Shown: piece by piece, positions 26,242 to 35,581 of the stretch | Layout of the letters: the number at the start of each line of letters is the position of its first letter | Position numbering within the stretch: position 1 is the first letter of the stretch | DNA from: Sphingobacterium spiritivorum | GTDB lineage: Bacteria > Bacteroidota > Bacteroidia > Sphingobacteriales > Sphingobacteriaceae | Length of the DNA: 64,000 bases | Assembly: GCF_016725325.1 (NCBI RefSeq) | Contig: NZ_CP068083.1 | Span: 1,798,001 to 1,862,000, forward strand | Direction: 5' to 3' | Translations under genes and position numbers: made by a program | Notes under the pieces: model-generated | Seen by the model: only the letters and a program-made list of their open reading frames with translations | Database searches by the model: none | Told to the model about the DNA's origin: nothing

Positions 26242-28630
26242 ATCCTGCCCGACGCATTTCATCATCATTTGCATTAGATCTGTTTATTTCTCTTTTTTTA
26301 CCTTTTTTGAAATTATAGCGGACCGTCATGCTGACCTGTTGGCTATTGGAATATTTGTACCGTGTGCGGCGAATATCATTAACATATGCATCATACTGGA
26401 AAGCTCCGGATTTGAACAGATCATTGCCGTTGATAGAAATTTGCAGTGTATCTTTAACAGCCTGGTAGGTGATGCCTGCATGCTGTACAAATCTGGCTTT
26501 GGTTTCCAATACACTGGCATTGCTGGGCGAGCTGTAAGATGAATTTAAAGTCAGCACCAGTTTGTTGTCTGGCAATACCTGAATCTGTTGGTATAGACCG
26601 GCAGTTACGTTAAAGCCGCTAGTATCATCAATCAATGCCAGGTCTGAACCTCTTTTATGTGCCTGAAAAGCTAACTCAGGAGACATTTTCCATTTTTTCC
26701 ACAGATTGAAATCAGTACTTGCATACAGACTGAGAATATCCTGATTTACAAAATTGTCCACTCTGCTTTCACGCTGTCCGGTTGTCGTATCGATTTTCAT
26801 GTATTCCGCATAAATATCACGTGCGGAATAATAGCTTGCATAAAATGTCCACTTTTGTTTGAGCACATACATAAAGGTCAGGTCATTACTGAAATACGGT
26901 TGCAGGGAAGGGTTTCCGTGCGAATATTCGTATGCATTGGTATACCAGGCAAACGGATTGACCCATGAAAATTCAGGTCGCTGAATCTTTTTGCCATAAG
27001 ACAGATTAAACGTATTGTTCTCATCTTTATTGAATGATGCGCTGAAGGAAGGAAAGAATTTCGTGTAATTCCTTTTTGTGATCTGTTCATTCGTAATGCT
27101 GCTGCCTTCTGTTTGGGTAGCTTCCATACGAAGTCCTCCCTGCAATTCCCACTTGCCTATAGTTTTATTTCCCTGAAAATAAAGGGCCTGAATACGTTCC
27201 TTATACTTGAAATTATCAAACTTATCTTCACTTGCATCCCAGTTATTATTTACAAACTCATAAAACGAAGTCTCATTCTGATTTTTGTTGAAGATAAGTT
27301 TGCCTCCTACGTTCAGATTTACAATTTTGTTAGGAAGATCCACGGCAAGATTAGCCGTCTGTACAGCCACATTCTGATTGTTTCCGGAAAAGAAACGTTG
27401 CGTTTGTGTGTCGTTTCCCCCTTTGACGACCGAGTTGGTGAAATCCTGCTCTCTGTCAAACAAGGTAGATACCTGCGCATAATCAAATGTTAGTTTTCTG
27501 TTGCTCTTGCCGAATGTATGTACGTAATTCACATTATAGGAAAAGTTGCTGTAATCCTGAGGATTTGTTCCTGTAGTTCGTAGTGTCGAATCCAGTATCT
27601 TCTTGACATTATAGATAAAGGACTGATTATATTCTTCTCCTGTCGAAGGGCCTTTATAATAAGAAAAAGAGGCATTGATGGCATTACTGGAATCGGGTAC
27701 AAACTCGATTCCGGCAGTAGCGGACAGACTTTTTTGCTGGGTTGTCTGTTCATTTTTGTCCTGCCATAGTCCTGAAGTATAGAAAATGTCATTGGTGCCG
27801 TAAGTCCAGTTTTTTCCTTTATCTACTCCCACAGATCCCCATGTCTGCCACTTTCCGGTTAACATATTAAAATTACCTCCTAATGAAGTGTTTGCATATT
27901 TGGACTTCGTCTGGGTCACGTAGGTGGAGGCATTAATTCCCTTTTCTTTTAACTCTTTCAATACAATATTGATAACTCCTCCTCTGGCATCCGCATCATA
28001 TTCTGCTCCCGGATTGTGTACTATCTCGAGCTTTTCGAGCATGTTAGCTGAAAGAGTGGCGAGATAAGAAGTCAGTTGTTCTCCGCTCATATGTATTTTT
28101 CTGCCGTTTATGCGAATTTCTGTTCCCGTTTTCCCAAGCAGATTGATCTGTTCTTCCTGTATCTGCACGGTAGGGGCAATCTTCATTATCTCCAGTACCG
28201 AACCCGTTTCAACTACACTGGGACTGAATTCTAATTTCCCGTTTCTGAAAACGACAGTTGGTTTGTACTTTCTGATCTCTACTTCAGCCAGCTCTTTAGA
28301 TTTACCATCTTTTTCGACTGTAATCAGGCCCAGATCAAGTTGTTTTTCGACTGTTATTTCTTTTTGATAAAGAAGCTCTTGTAAAAAAGTAACTTTCAGC
28401 AAATAAGAACCCTTATCTGATGTAAGCTGGAATTCTCCATTTTCATCTGTGGCTCCTGCTGTGATCATTTTACCGGCTCCTTTGCCTTGATACAACGTTA
28501 CTACAGCCGATGAAACAGGAGAATCACTGGAATTCCGGATTTTACCGGAAATATTAATCTGCGCAAATGTGTGTTGCGAAATGCCTATAATTAAGGGGAT
28601 TATTAACAATAACCGGTAGAGATTTTTCAT
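26240..28630 (-). CDS. Outer-membrane beta-barrel receptor, TonB-receptor-like
   Basis: A second OMP_b-brl_3-type receptor, 796 residues from ATG 28630 (MKNLYRLLLIIPLIIGISQ signal peptide; five residues longer if the earlier ATG is used). A carboxypeptidase-regulatory-like domain (INISGKIRNSSDSPVSSAVV) is followed by a plug-like segment (LEIMKIAPTVQIQEE; GTEIRINGRKIHM; LEIVHNPGAEYDADARGGVI) and a barrel with SYGKKIQRPEFSWVNPFAWY and HGNPSLQPYFSNDLTFMY. The same conserved strand signatures as the receptor at 20.8-23.2 kb show they are paralogues. Ligand unknown. Confidence 0.88.
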   Translation of the reverse strand: MKNLYRLLLIIPLIIGISQHTFAQINISGKIRNSSDSPVSSAVVTLYQGKGAGKMITAGATDENGEFQLTSDKGSYLLKVTFLQELLYQKEITVEKQLDLGLITVEKDGKSKELAEVEIRKYKPTVVFRNGKLEFSPSVVETGSVLEIMKIAPTVQIQEEQINLLGKTGTEIRINGRKIHMSGEQLTSYLATLSANMLEKLEIVHNPGAEYDADARGGVINIVLKELKEKGINASTYVTQTKSKYANTSLGGNFNMLTGKWQTWGSVGVDKGKNWTYGTNDIFYTSGLWQDKNEQTTQQKSLSATAGIEFVPDSSNAINASFSYYKGPSTGEEYNQSFIYNVKKILDSTLRTTGTNPQDYSNFSYNVNYVHTFGKSNRKLTFDYAQVSTLFDREQDFTNSVVKGGNDTQTQRFFSGNNQNVAVQTANLAVDLPNKIVNLNVGGKLIFNKNQNETSFYEFVNNNWDASEDKFDNFKYKERIQALYFQGNKTIGKWELQGGLRMEATQTEGSSITNEQITKRNYTKFFPSFSASFNKDENNTFNLSYGKKIQRPEFSWVNPFAWYTNAYEYSHGNPSLQPYFSNDLTFMYVLKQKWTFYASYYSARDIYAEYMKIDTTTGQRESRVDNFVNQDILSLYASTDFNLWKKWKMSPELAFQAHKRGSDLALIDDTSGFNVTAGLYQQIQVLPDNKLVLTLNSSYSSPSNASVLETKARFVQHAGITYQAVKDTLQISINGNDLFKSGAFQYDAYVNDIRRTRYKYSNSQQVSMTVRYNFKKGKKREINRSNANDDEMRRAG

Positions 28631-28731
28631 AATTAATCGGTTCAAATATGTACAGTAAAAATAAGTTATTGTTAATTAGCATGATGTTAAATAAGGTTAA
28701 CGAATGTTAAAATAAAAAGGAGATACTACAA

Positions 28732-28767
28732 AAAAAAGCACATTGCGTTAATGCAATGTGCTTTTTT
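28732..28767. terminator. Bidirectional terminator after the Rrf2 gene
   Basis: Bases 28732-28746 (AAAAAAGCACATTGC) and 28753-28767 are exact complements around a 6-base loop; the A-run reads as a U-run on the minus strand, ending the Rrf2 gene. Confidence 0.85.
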
Positions 28768-28789
28768 ATATCTTGCTTTCCGGCAGAAC

Positions 28790-29233
28790 TTAAGGCCTGA
28801 TATCCAGATTTAGTTCTTTTTCTTTATTGATAAGATGTGCGATGCTTGTATCATTCAGGATCTGCAGCATAGCATTGCGGACGTCGATAAAAGTATCGCG
28901 TATACCACAGACATGTTCTTCTGTACATTCATCACAGGAACGATAGAAGTTAAGACTTACGCAGGGTAATAATGCAATAGGTCCATCGATAAGACGCATA
29001 ACCTGTGAAAGAAAAACATCTTCCGGAGCTTTGTTAAGGCTGTATCCGCCACCAGCACCTTTTTTACTGTACAGGATACCAGCGTTTCGCATTTCTAATA
29101 AGATCTGTTCCAAAAACTTTTTCGGAATATTTTCTTCATCAGCTATTTTAACAATTTGCATCGGCTCCTTCCCGTAATTTCGTCCCAAAACCATCAAAGC
29201 CTTGATTGCGTATTTTGTTTTCTTAGAAAGCAT
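28790..29233 (-). CDS. Rrf2 family transcriptional regulator, probable Fe-S sensor
   Basis: A 147-residue winged-helix regulator with the Rrf2 start (MLSKKTKYAIKALMVLGRNY), the recognition region IPKKFLEQILLEMRNAG and the wing KKGAGGGYSLNKAPED. Four cysteines follow in CVSLNFYRSCDECTEEHVC, close to the spacing used by IscR/NsrR-type proteins to hold an iron-sulfur cluster, so it may sense iron-sulfur status, oxygen or NO (inference). It follows the PafA-like gene on the same strand. Confidence 0.9.
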   Translation of the reverse strand: MLSKKTKYAIKALMVLGRNYGKEPMQIVKIADEENIPKKFLEQILLEMRNAGILYSKKGAGGGYSLNKAPEDVFLSQVMRLIDGPIALLPCVSLNFYRSCDECTEEHVCGIRDTFIDVRNAMLQILNDTSIAHLINKEKELNLDIRP

Positions 29234-29296
29234 AGTTTAACTCCATTGATAATCCACAAAAATAAGCAAATTAATTGCGATTTTCATATGATGGTT

Positions 29297-30943
29297 TTAT
29301 TGACCTAATACCTCCAGTATCGGCTTACCAATATTGCCGTTCGGTTCAGTAATATGCAGTAAAGAAGAAATAGTCGGCGCAATATCTGTCATATTAACCA
29401 CTCTGTTTGAAACACCCGGTTTGATGCCCCATCCCATAAATATCAACGGAATATGGGAATCATAAGGTGTCCATGTGCCGTGCGTGGTTCCTGTAGAGCG
29501 CGGAGATCCGTCATACCATTGCGGTTCCAGTACAATCTGGATAACTCCGCTTCTTTTCATGTTGTACCCGTTGATGATACGCTCACGAATAGGTTGTGGA
29601 ATCGCCATATTGTCTCCTTTTTCCACATCTACCACATAGGCTACTCCTTCTTCTTTTTTCAATACTTTGATAATCTCTTCTTTTACTTTATCGACATCCA
29701 GATTGGATTTTTCGATTAGCGGGTAATTCAGGTGAACCTGATAGTTCATCAGACTTTTAACCAGCTTGGTAACTCCGAATTTTGCATTCAATGCTTCATC
29801 CAGATCTTTCATTACCTGACGGGAAAAGAAATAACCTCCATTTCCTTTCATATCCATAAAATAGCGGGAGTTATAGGATGCACCATGATCTGCAGTCAGG
29901 AATAAAGTATAGTTACCCTGTCCTACTGTTTTATCCAGATAATTGAAAAACTCTTCCAGCTGTTGATCCAGACGCAGGTAAGTATCTTCAATTTCAATAG
30001 CAGATAAAGAATAGCGGTGACCTACATAATCCGTGGATGAAAGGCTTACACAAAGGAAATCCGTGTTTTTTGTCGGATTATTTCCCATTTTTTCATTCTC
30101 AATAGCTGCTTTTGCCAGATCCAGAGTCAACTGGTTACCATATGGAGTTGTTTTGATCAGCTCATAACCTTCATCCTTCATCAGCTTGGAAGTAAGGTGA
30201 GGAAATGTTGGTTTATCCTCGCCTGCCCATTTTCCTTCGTATACATTGTCATCAGCAATACTGGAAGTATAGGTCGAAATATCATAAAGTGTATTCCAGT
30301 CTTGTTTCAGGTATTTATCGGCCAGTTTCTTGTTGTTAAAATCCTGTACCCATTTTGGCAGTTGATCCATATAGAAATTACTGCTGATCCAGTTACCTGA
30401 CTTGCTTTCAAACCAATAAGCTGCATTTGCAAAATGACCGGCAGGCAAAATTCCTCCTCTGTCTTTGAGAGCAATACCGATTACTTTTGATTTGAAATTA
30501 GAAGCCAGGCGCAATTGATCTGTCACCGTAGATGTTAACAGATTGCGTGGAGACTGTTTTCCTTCTTTTTCAGTAGTTCCTACACCTGTAACACTTGTAT
30601 CTTGTGTACAGTACATAGATTCTCCGGTCTGTTCCATGATCCAGTCGTTTCCTGCAATACCGTGAATGGACGGTACACTTCCGGTGTAGACCGAACTGTG
30701 CCCGATAGCAGTATAAGTAGGGATATAATTAATGTATGTATTCTGGCAGGTAAAGCCGTCATCTAACAGTCTTTTGAAACCTCCTTTACCGTAGCGGTCA
30801 GCAAAGCGGTAAAGATAATCCCAGCGCATCTGGTCTACCATTAACCCGACCACCAGTTTTGGGCGTTCAGGTTGATTTTGTGCCTGGGCAGTCAATCCCA
30901 GTATTCCGACAGTGGCTAATATTAGTACTTTTTTTAGCTTCAT
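29297..30943 (-). CDS. pafA: PafA-like alkaline phosphatase, secreted
   Basis: An alkaline-phosphatase-superfamily phosphomonoesterase of 548 residues with signal peptide ending AQAQ. Metal and nucleophile positions known for Elizabethkingia PafA are matched: Asp37 (LMVDQMRWD), nucleophile Thr78 in YIPTYTAIGHSSVYTG, the Asp/His pair in STDYVGHRYS, DH in LTADHGASYNS, and the His in GTTHGTWTPYDSHIPLIFMG. PafA enzymes release phosphate from organic phosphates in the periplasm independent of phosphate repression. The gene starts 7 bases after the uvrA stop, so uvrA and pafA are probably cotranscribed, an unexpected pairing. Confidence 0.88.
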   Translation of the reverse strand: MKLKKVLILATVGILGLTAQAQNQPERPKLVVGLMVDQMRWDYLYRFADRYGKGGFKRLLDDGFTCQNTYINYIPTYTAIGHSSVYTGSVPSIHGIAGNDWIMEQTGESMYCTQDTSVTGVGTTEKEGKQSPRNLLTSTVTDQLRLASNFKSKVIGIALKDRGGILPAGHFANAAYWFESKSGNWISSNFYMDQLPKWVQDFNNKKLADKYLKQDWNTLYDISTYTSSIADDNVYEGKWAGEDKPTFPHLTSKLMKDEGYELIKTTPYGNQLTLDLAKAAIENEKMGNNPTKNTDFLCVSLSSTDYVGHRYSLSAIEIEDTYLRLDQQLEEFFNYLDKTVGQGNYTLFLTADHGASYNSRYFMDMKGNGGYFFSRQVMKDLDEALNAKFGVTKLVKSLMNYQVHLNYPLIEKSNLDVDKVKEEIIKVLKKEEGVAYVVDVEKGDNMAIPQPIRERIINGYNMKRSGVIQIVLEPQWYDGSPRSTGTTHGTWTPYDSHIPLIFMGWGIKPGVSNRVVNMTDIAPTISSLLHITEPNGNIGKPILEVLGQ

Positions 30944-30950
30944 AGTAATA

Positions 30951-33755
30951 TTAATTGTTGTTTAAATGATTCTTTAGGTATTGTCCTGTGTAAGATTCCT
31001 TGCATTTGGCGAGTTCATCCGGAGTTCCTTCAAAAACCAACTGTCCGCCTTTATTTCCTCCTTCAGGACCGATGTCGATAACCCAGTCCGCAGATTTGAT
31101 CATCTCCATATTGTGCTCGATCACCAGGATACTGTTTCCTAAAGCGATCAAAGCATCGAAAGATTTCAGTAATTTTTTGATATCATGGAAATGCAGACCT
31201 GTAGTCGGTTCGTCAAAAATAAAAAGAGTCTTTTTACTGTTGTTCCCTTTGATCAGGAAGGAGGCAAGTTTGATTCGCTGTGCTTCTCCTCCGGACAAGG
31301 TACTGGAAGACTGCCCCAGTTTTACATAGCCCAGACCTACATCCTGCAGGGGTTGTAGTTTGGAAATGATTTTAGCCTGATCCTTGAAAAATTCAAGGGC
31401 TTCATCTACGCTCAGGCTTAATATGTCAGATACATTTTTGTCCTTAAACAGTACATCCAGGACATGTGGTTTGAATCGTTTGCCTCCGCATGCTTCACAT
31501 GGCAACACAATATCCGCCATAAATTGCATTTCGATTTTTACTTCTCCCTCGCCCTGACAGACATCACAGCGTCCGCCTTCTACGTTAAATGAAAATGCAG
31601 CAGGTTTTAAGCCTCCCGCTTTTGCAACCGGAAGATTGGCGTACAGGGCACGAATTTCATCCCAGGCTTTTACATACGTCACCGGATTAGATCGTGAGGA
31701 CCGGCCTATCGGATTCTGATCGACCATTTCCACTTGCTCTATACTGTTAATATCACCTTCAATAGCGTCGAAGATACCTGTTTGCTCTCCGGAATAATTA
31801 CCTATCGCTTTTTGGAGAGCAGGAAACAAGATTCTTTTCACTAAAGAGGTTTTTCCCGAACCAGACACCCCCGAAACAACGGTAAATACATTGAGAGGGA
31901 AGGCAACATCTATGCCTTTGAGGTTATTTTCACGAGCACCTTTAATTTTGATGCTATCATGCCATTTTCTTCTTTTTGCTGGAATATCAATTTGCTCTGT
32001 TCCGCTCAGATACTGGCCTGTCAGACTTTTTTTATCCTTCAGGATCTGAGAGTAGGTTCCTGCAAATACTAATTCTCCCCCGTTAATACCGGCTTCAGGG
32101 CCGATATCAATAAGGTAGTCCGCAGCTTCCATCATTTCCTGTTCATGCTCCACTACGATCACCGTATTTCCAATGTCGCGTAGTGATTTCAGCACCCCGA
32201 TAAGGCGTTGCGTATCACGGGGATGTAATCCAATGGAAGGTTCATCCAGAACGTAGATGGATCCCACTAATGAGCTTCCAAGTGACGTAGCCAGATTGAT
32301 GCGCTGAGATTCTCCGCCGGATAAAGAATTGGATAAGCGGTTAAGAGTCAGATAACTCAGTCCTACATCGCACAGGAACTGCAGTCTGTTATTGATCTCT
32401 GCCAATAACCGTTTTGCGACAATCTCTTCATTTTTTGTCAGTTTTATCTCCCGGAAAAAAGTGAGCGCCTGATCTAATGGTAACAGTACAATGTCGGTAA
32501 TCGAACGATCAGCGACTTTGACATAGGTTGCATCTTTACGCAGACGAGACCCTTTACAATCCGGACAATCTGTTTTACCGCGATAGCGGGATAGCATGAC
32601 ACGATACTGGATTTTGTAAGTTTGCTCTTCCAGTTCCTGAAAGAACTCATTCAGTCCGCGGAAATAAGAGTTTCCTGTCCACAGCAATTCTTGCTGCTCA
32701 GGTGTCAGATCCCCATATGCACGGTGTATCGGGAAATCGAATTTGAGTGCAGATTTGATAAGTACCTGCAACCATTCTCCCATCTTTTCACCGCGCCATG
32801 GTGCGATAGCACCATCATATACCGAACGACTCTTATCAGGAATCACCAGATCCGGATCTATACCTATGATTTTTCCGTAACCTTCGCAACGGCGACAGGC
32901 TCCATATGGATTATTGAAACTGAAAAAATTGGGAGTGGGTTCTTCAAATGTAATACCATCCAGCTCAAATCTATCAGAGAAAAAATGCTTAGCACCATCT
33001 ATATCAACAGTACAGACTCCTTTTCCTTCGAAAAAAGCAGTTTGCACAGAATCTGCCAGACGACTGATGGTTTCTTCCTCCTGATCTAACCGGATGCGAT
33101 CAATAACAATTTGTACCTCATCATCTTTGAAGGATTTGTTCGCCACATTTTTATCATCTATAAGCTGCTCTATCTTTTGCATCTTGTCCTGATACCACAC
33201 GCGGACAAAGCCTTTTTGTAAGAGTAAAGAGAGCTCCTCCTTTAGTTTTCTGTTGTTCAGCGGGATTAAGGGAGCAAATATGGTAACTGTAGCCTCATCC
33301 TGTGCTTTCGAAATAAAATCTACAACGCTTGATACCGTATCTTTAGTTACTTCCTTTCCTGAAACAGGAGAGAAAGTCTTGCCTATACGGGCAAAAAGGA
33401 GTTTAAGATAATCATAGATTTCTGTAGATGTCCCTACGGTAGATCTGGGATTGCTGGTAATGACACGCTGTTCAATAGCAATAGCCGGCGCTATACCTTT
33501 TATATAATCTACTTCAGGTTTATTCATCCTGCCCATAAACTGACGGGCATAGGAAGAAAGGCTTTCTACATAACGGCGTTGTCCCTCTGCATAGAGGGTG
33601 TCAAAAGCTAAAGAAGACTTTCCCGAACCGGACATTCCGGTAATAACTACAAGTTTGTTTTTCGGAAGACTGACATCAATGTTTTTGAGGTTATTGACTC
33701 GTGCTCCTTTTATAAGTATATGAGTTTTAGGGCTGTTTTTTTCAGAATCTTGCAT
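30951..33755 (-). CDS. uvrA: Excinuclease ABC subunit A
   Basis: UvrA is the damage-recognition ATPase of nucleotide excision repair. About 934 residues from ATG 33755 (an earlier ATG at 33773 adds six). Two ABC modules are visible: Walker [10 protein letters not shown] and GVSGSGKTS, signatures [13 protein letters not shown] and [13 protein letters not shown], Walker [13 protein letters not shown] and [12 protein letters not shown]. Zinc-finger cysteines appear in [24 protein letters not shown] and CEACGGKR. Length and order are normal. Confidence 0.97.
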   Translation of the reverse strand: MQDSEKNSPKTHILIKGARVNNLKNIDVSLPKNKLVVITGMSGSGKSSLAFDTLYAEGQRRYVESLSSYARQFMGRMNKPEVDYIKGIAPAIAIEQRVITSNPRSTVGTSTEIYDYLKLLFARIGKTFSPVSGKEVTKDTVSSVVDFISKAQDEATVTIFAPLIPLNNRKLKEELSLLLQKGFVRVWYQDKMQKIEQLIDDKNVANKSFKDDEVQIVIDRIRLDQEEETISRLADSVQTAFFEGKGVCTVDIDGAKHFFSDRFELDGITFEEPTPNFFSFNNPYGACRRCEGYGKIIGIDPDLVIPDKSRSVYDGAIAPWRGEKMGEWLQVLIKSALKFDFPIHRAYGDLTPEQQELLWTGNSYFRGLNEFFQELEEQTYKIQYRVMLSRYRGKTDCPDCKGSRLRKDATYVKVADRSITDIVLLPLDQALTFFREIKLTKNEEIVAKRLLAEINNRLQFLCDVGLSYLTLNRLSNSLSGGESQRINLATSLGSSLVGSIYVLDEPSIGLHPRDTQRLIGVLKSLRDIGNTVIVVEHEQEMMEAADYLIDIGPEAGINGGELVFAGTYSQILKDKKSLTGQYLSGTEQIDIPAKRRKWHDSIKIKGARENNLKGIDVAFPLNVFTVVSGVSGSGKTSLVKRILFPALQKAIGNYSGEQTGIFDAIEGDINSIEQVEMVDQNPIGRSSRSNPVTYVKAWDEIRALYANLPVAKAGGLKPAAFSFNVEGGRCDVCQGEGEVKIEMQFMADIVLPCEACGGKRFKPHVLDVLFKDKNVSDILSLSVDEALEFFKDQAKIISKLQPLQDVGLGYVKLGQSSSTLSGGEAQRIKLASFLIKGNNSKKTLFIFDEPTTGLHFHDIKKLLKSFDALIALGNSILVIEHNMEMIKSADWVIDIGPEGGNKGGQLVFEGTPDELAKCKESYTGQYLKNHLNNN

Positions 33756-33900
33756 GCAATAGTGACTTATCACGCTGTTTTTCAGTGAATTTTCGAAAGC
33801 AGCATGGCAAATTTAAGGAATTAAAATATCTTATGATACCCTGATCGACGGAAACTAATTAAACAACAATATCTTTACACTTCGGTTATAAGCACGTCTG

Positions 33901-34128
33901 TTACTCTTCTTCCGGGCTAACATGTGCCTCAGCAGGGGCAAGATTCGCCAGGAGCTGGTTTACTTCTTCTTCTGTAGAAATCAGTTTGGTGCGACAGACT
34001 TTGATAAGGAGAGCTGCCCGTTTGATCTTTTCGGACAGTTCATCAATATTCGTGCTTCCTGAAGAGATATCATTGACAATTTGTTGCAGTTCGTTGAATG
34101 CATCTGTATAGCTGTAGTTAGTCTCCAT
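33901..34128 (-). CDS. xseB: Exodeoxyribonuclease VII small subunit
   Basis: A 75-residue, helical, acidic protein (SYTDAFNELQQIVNDISSG; NIDELSEKIKRAALLIKVCR), typical of XseB. The frame opens at 34173, but ATG 34128 (METNYSYTDAF) gives a normal length and overlaps the xseA stop by 11 bases, indicating translational coupling. It forms the nuclease with XseA. Confidence 0.9.
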   Translation of the reverse strand: METNYSYTDAFNELQQIVNDISSGSTNIDELSEKIKRAALLIKVCRTKLISTEEEVNQLLANLAPAEAHVSPEEE

Positions 34129-35392
34129 ATTGTTGGGTATTAATGGCATGTACTGTACTGGAAACTTCTCCATCCTGCACGCGTGTGCTGATGCTGTCTC
34201 CCGGTTTGACCTGTACCGTTGAAGTCAGTAATTGCCCGTTTATTTTTGTTATTGAAAATCCGCGTTGCAGCAGATGTACCGGATCAGCTAACTGCAGCAG
34301 CTTTTCTGTATTTTCTAGAAAAGAGAGTTGCTCCTTTATGTGTTGCTGAAATCCGGTTTTAAGATCCTTTTCCAGAATATGGATATTATTTTTAGCCATC
34401 TGGACCATATGTTGCGTAGTCCATCTGATATCTGAAGCAAACACATTCAGTTTCTGAGCTTGCTGTTCAAATATCAGGCTGCTGTAATGGTGGATTGTTT
34501 CGGAGGCGCGGTCCAGCGGGATAGCAAAATTATGAAATCTCTGCAGAAGAAAATCAGCTAATTCACTGGGGGTAATAGCATTTTTATAAGCCACCATTTC
34601 ACTTACTGTAAGGTTCGTTGAATGTCCTATACCCGTAAGAACCGGCAGTGGAAATATAGCTATAGCTCTTGCCAGCAGATAATTGTTATAGCTGGATAGT
34701 CCGACTTCTCCACCACCTCCCCGGATTATGGCAACTACATCATATTTATCCTGATGTTCTGCCACTATACTAAGCTGTTGAATAATGGAAGGAATAGATT
34801 TATCCCCTTGTAACAGGGCAGGATACAGGGTGCATTCGAATCGGTATCCCCAGGGATTCTGTTGAATGATCTTGTAAAAATCGGATAATCCTTTACTTGT
34901 TTCTACAGATATAATAGCTATACGCTTGGGAATTACAGGGAAAGGGAGAGACTTGTTCAGATCGTAGATTCCCTCTTCTTTAAGACGTTGTATGCTCTCC
35001 AATTTTTCTTTTTCCAGTTCCCCCAGTGCGAAAGTCGGATCTATATCTACAATTTTAAGACTCAATCCATACATAGGATCGTAGGAGATGCTGGCCTGAA
35101 AAAGCATCGTGATACCTTCGCGAAGCGGCTCACGTACCGTCTTCATAAAATTTATGTTGATCCGGTTGTAGTCCGCCTTCCAGAGGATAGAACGAATTTC
35201 TGCGACAATTTTACCATCTTTTTTTTCAACCAGTTCAGGATAACAATGTCCGGAATGCGTGTAATGATTCAGCTTATTCATCTCCGCTTTAATCCAATAC
35301 ATACTCTTGTAACGATCCGCAATAGTCTTTTGAATACTTTTCGTTACTTCCAGTAAGGAGAAAATGGTTTTATTGTCGATAACCTCTGGCAT
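34118..35392 (-). CDS. xseA: Exodeoxyribonuclease VII large subunit
   Basis: XseA is the catalytic subunit of exonuclease VII, which degrades single-stranded DNA in both directions. The 424-residue protein has the N-terminal OB-fold (YWIKAEMNKLNHYTHSGHCY), the catalytic domain with IAIISVETSKGLSDF, YDVVAIIRGGGG, LPVLTGIGHSTNLT and ITPSELADFLLQR, and a coiled-coil C-terminus ending LLQRGFSITKINGQ. The downstream overlap with xseB shows an operon. Confidence 0.95.
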   Translation of the reverse strand: MPEVIDNKTIFSLLEVTKSIQKTIADRYKSMYWIKAEMNKLNHYTHSGHCYPELVEKKDGKIVAEIRSILWKADYNRININFMKTVREPLREGITMLFQASISYDPMYGLSLKIVDIDPTFALGELEKEKLESIQRLKEEGIYDLNKSLPFPVIPKRIAIISVETSKGLSDFYKIIQQNPWGYRFECTLYPALLQGDKSIPSIIQQLSIVAEHQDKYDVVAIIRGGGGEVGLSSYNNYLLARAIAIFPLPVLTGIGHSTNLTVSEMVAYKNAITPSELADFLLQRFHNFAIPLDRASETIHHYSSLIFEQQAQKLNVFASDIRWTTQHMVQMAKNNIHILEKDLKTGFQQHIKEQLSFLENTEKLLQLADPVHLLQRGFSITKINGQLLTSTVQVKPGDSISTRVQDGEVSSTVHAINTQQYGD

Positions 35393-35581
35393 TAAACAAA
35401 CTTAGACAATCTTTCTTTGATAAAAAAGTAACGATTTTAGCAGATTGTATGTAATATTTTTACTGGATTGGAATAAAAAAGACAAATTGTATGCATGTTT
35501 GTGCATTTTTGGAGTTTAAATTTACAGCAAAAAAGAATTTATTCGTTACTTTTATCATCGTAAACCCTAAATTAAAGACGT

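Noticed and set aside
32622-33089. A 155-codon frame antisense to uvrA
   Set aside because: It is a shadow of the strongly conserved uvrA coding sequence; its translation has no domain pattern.
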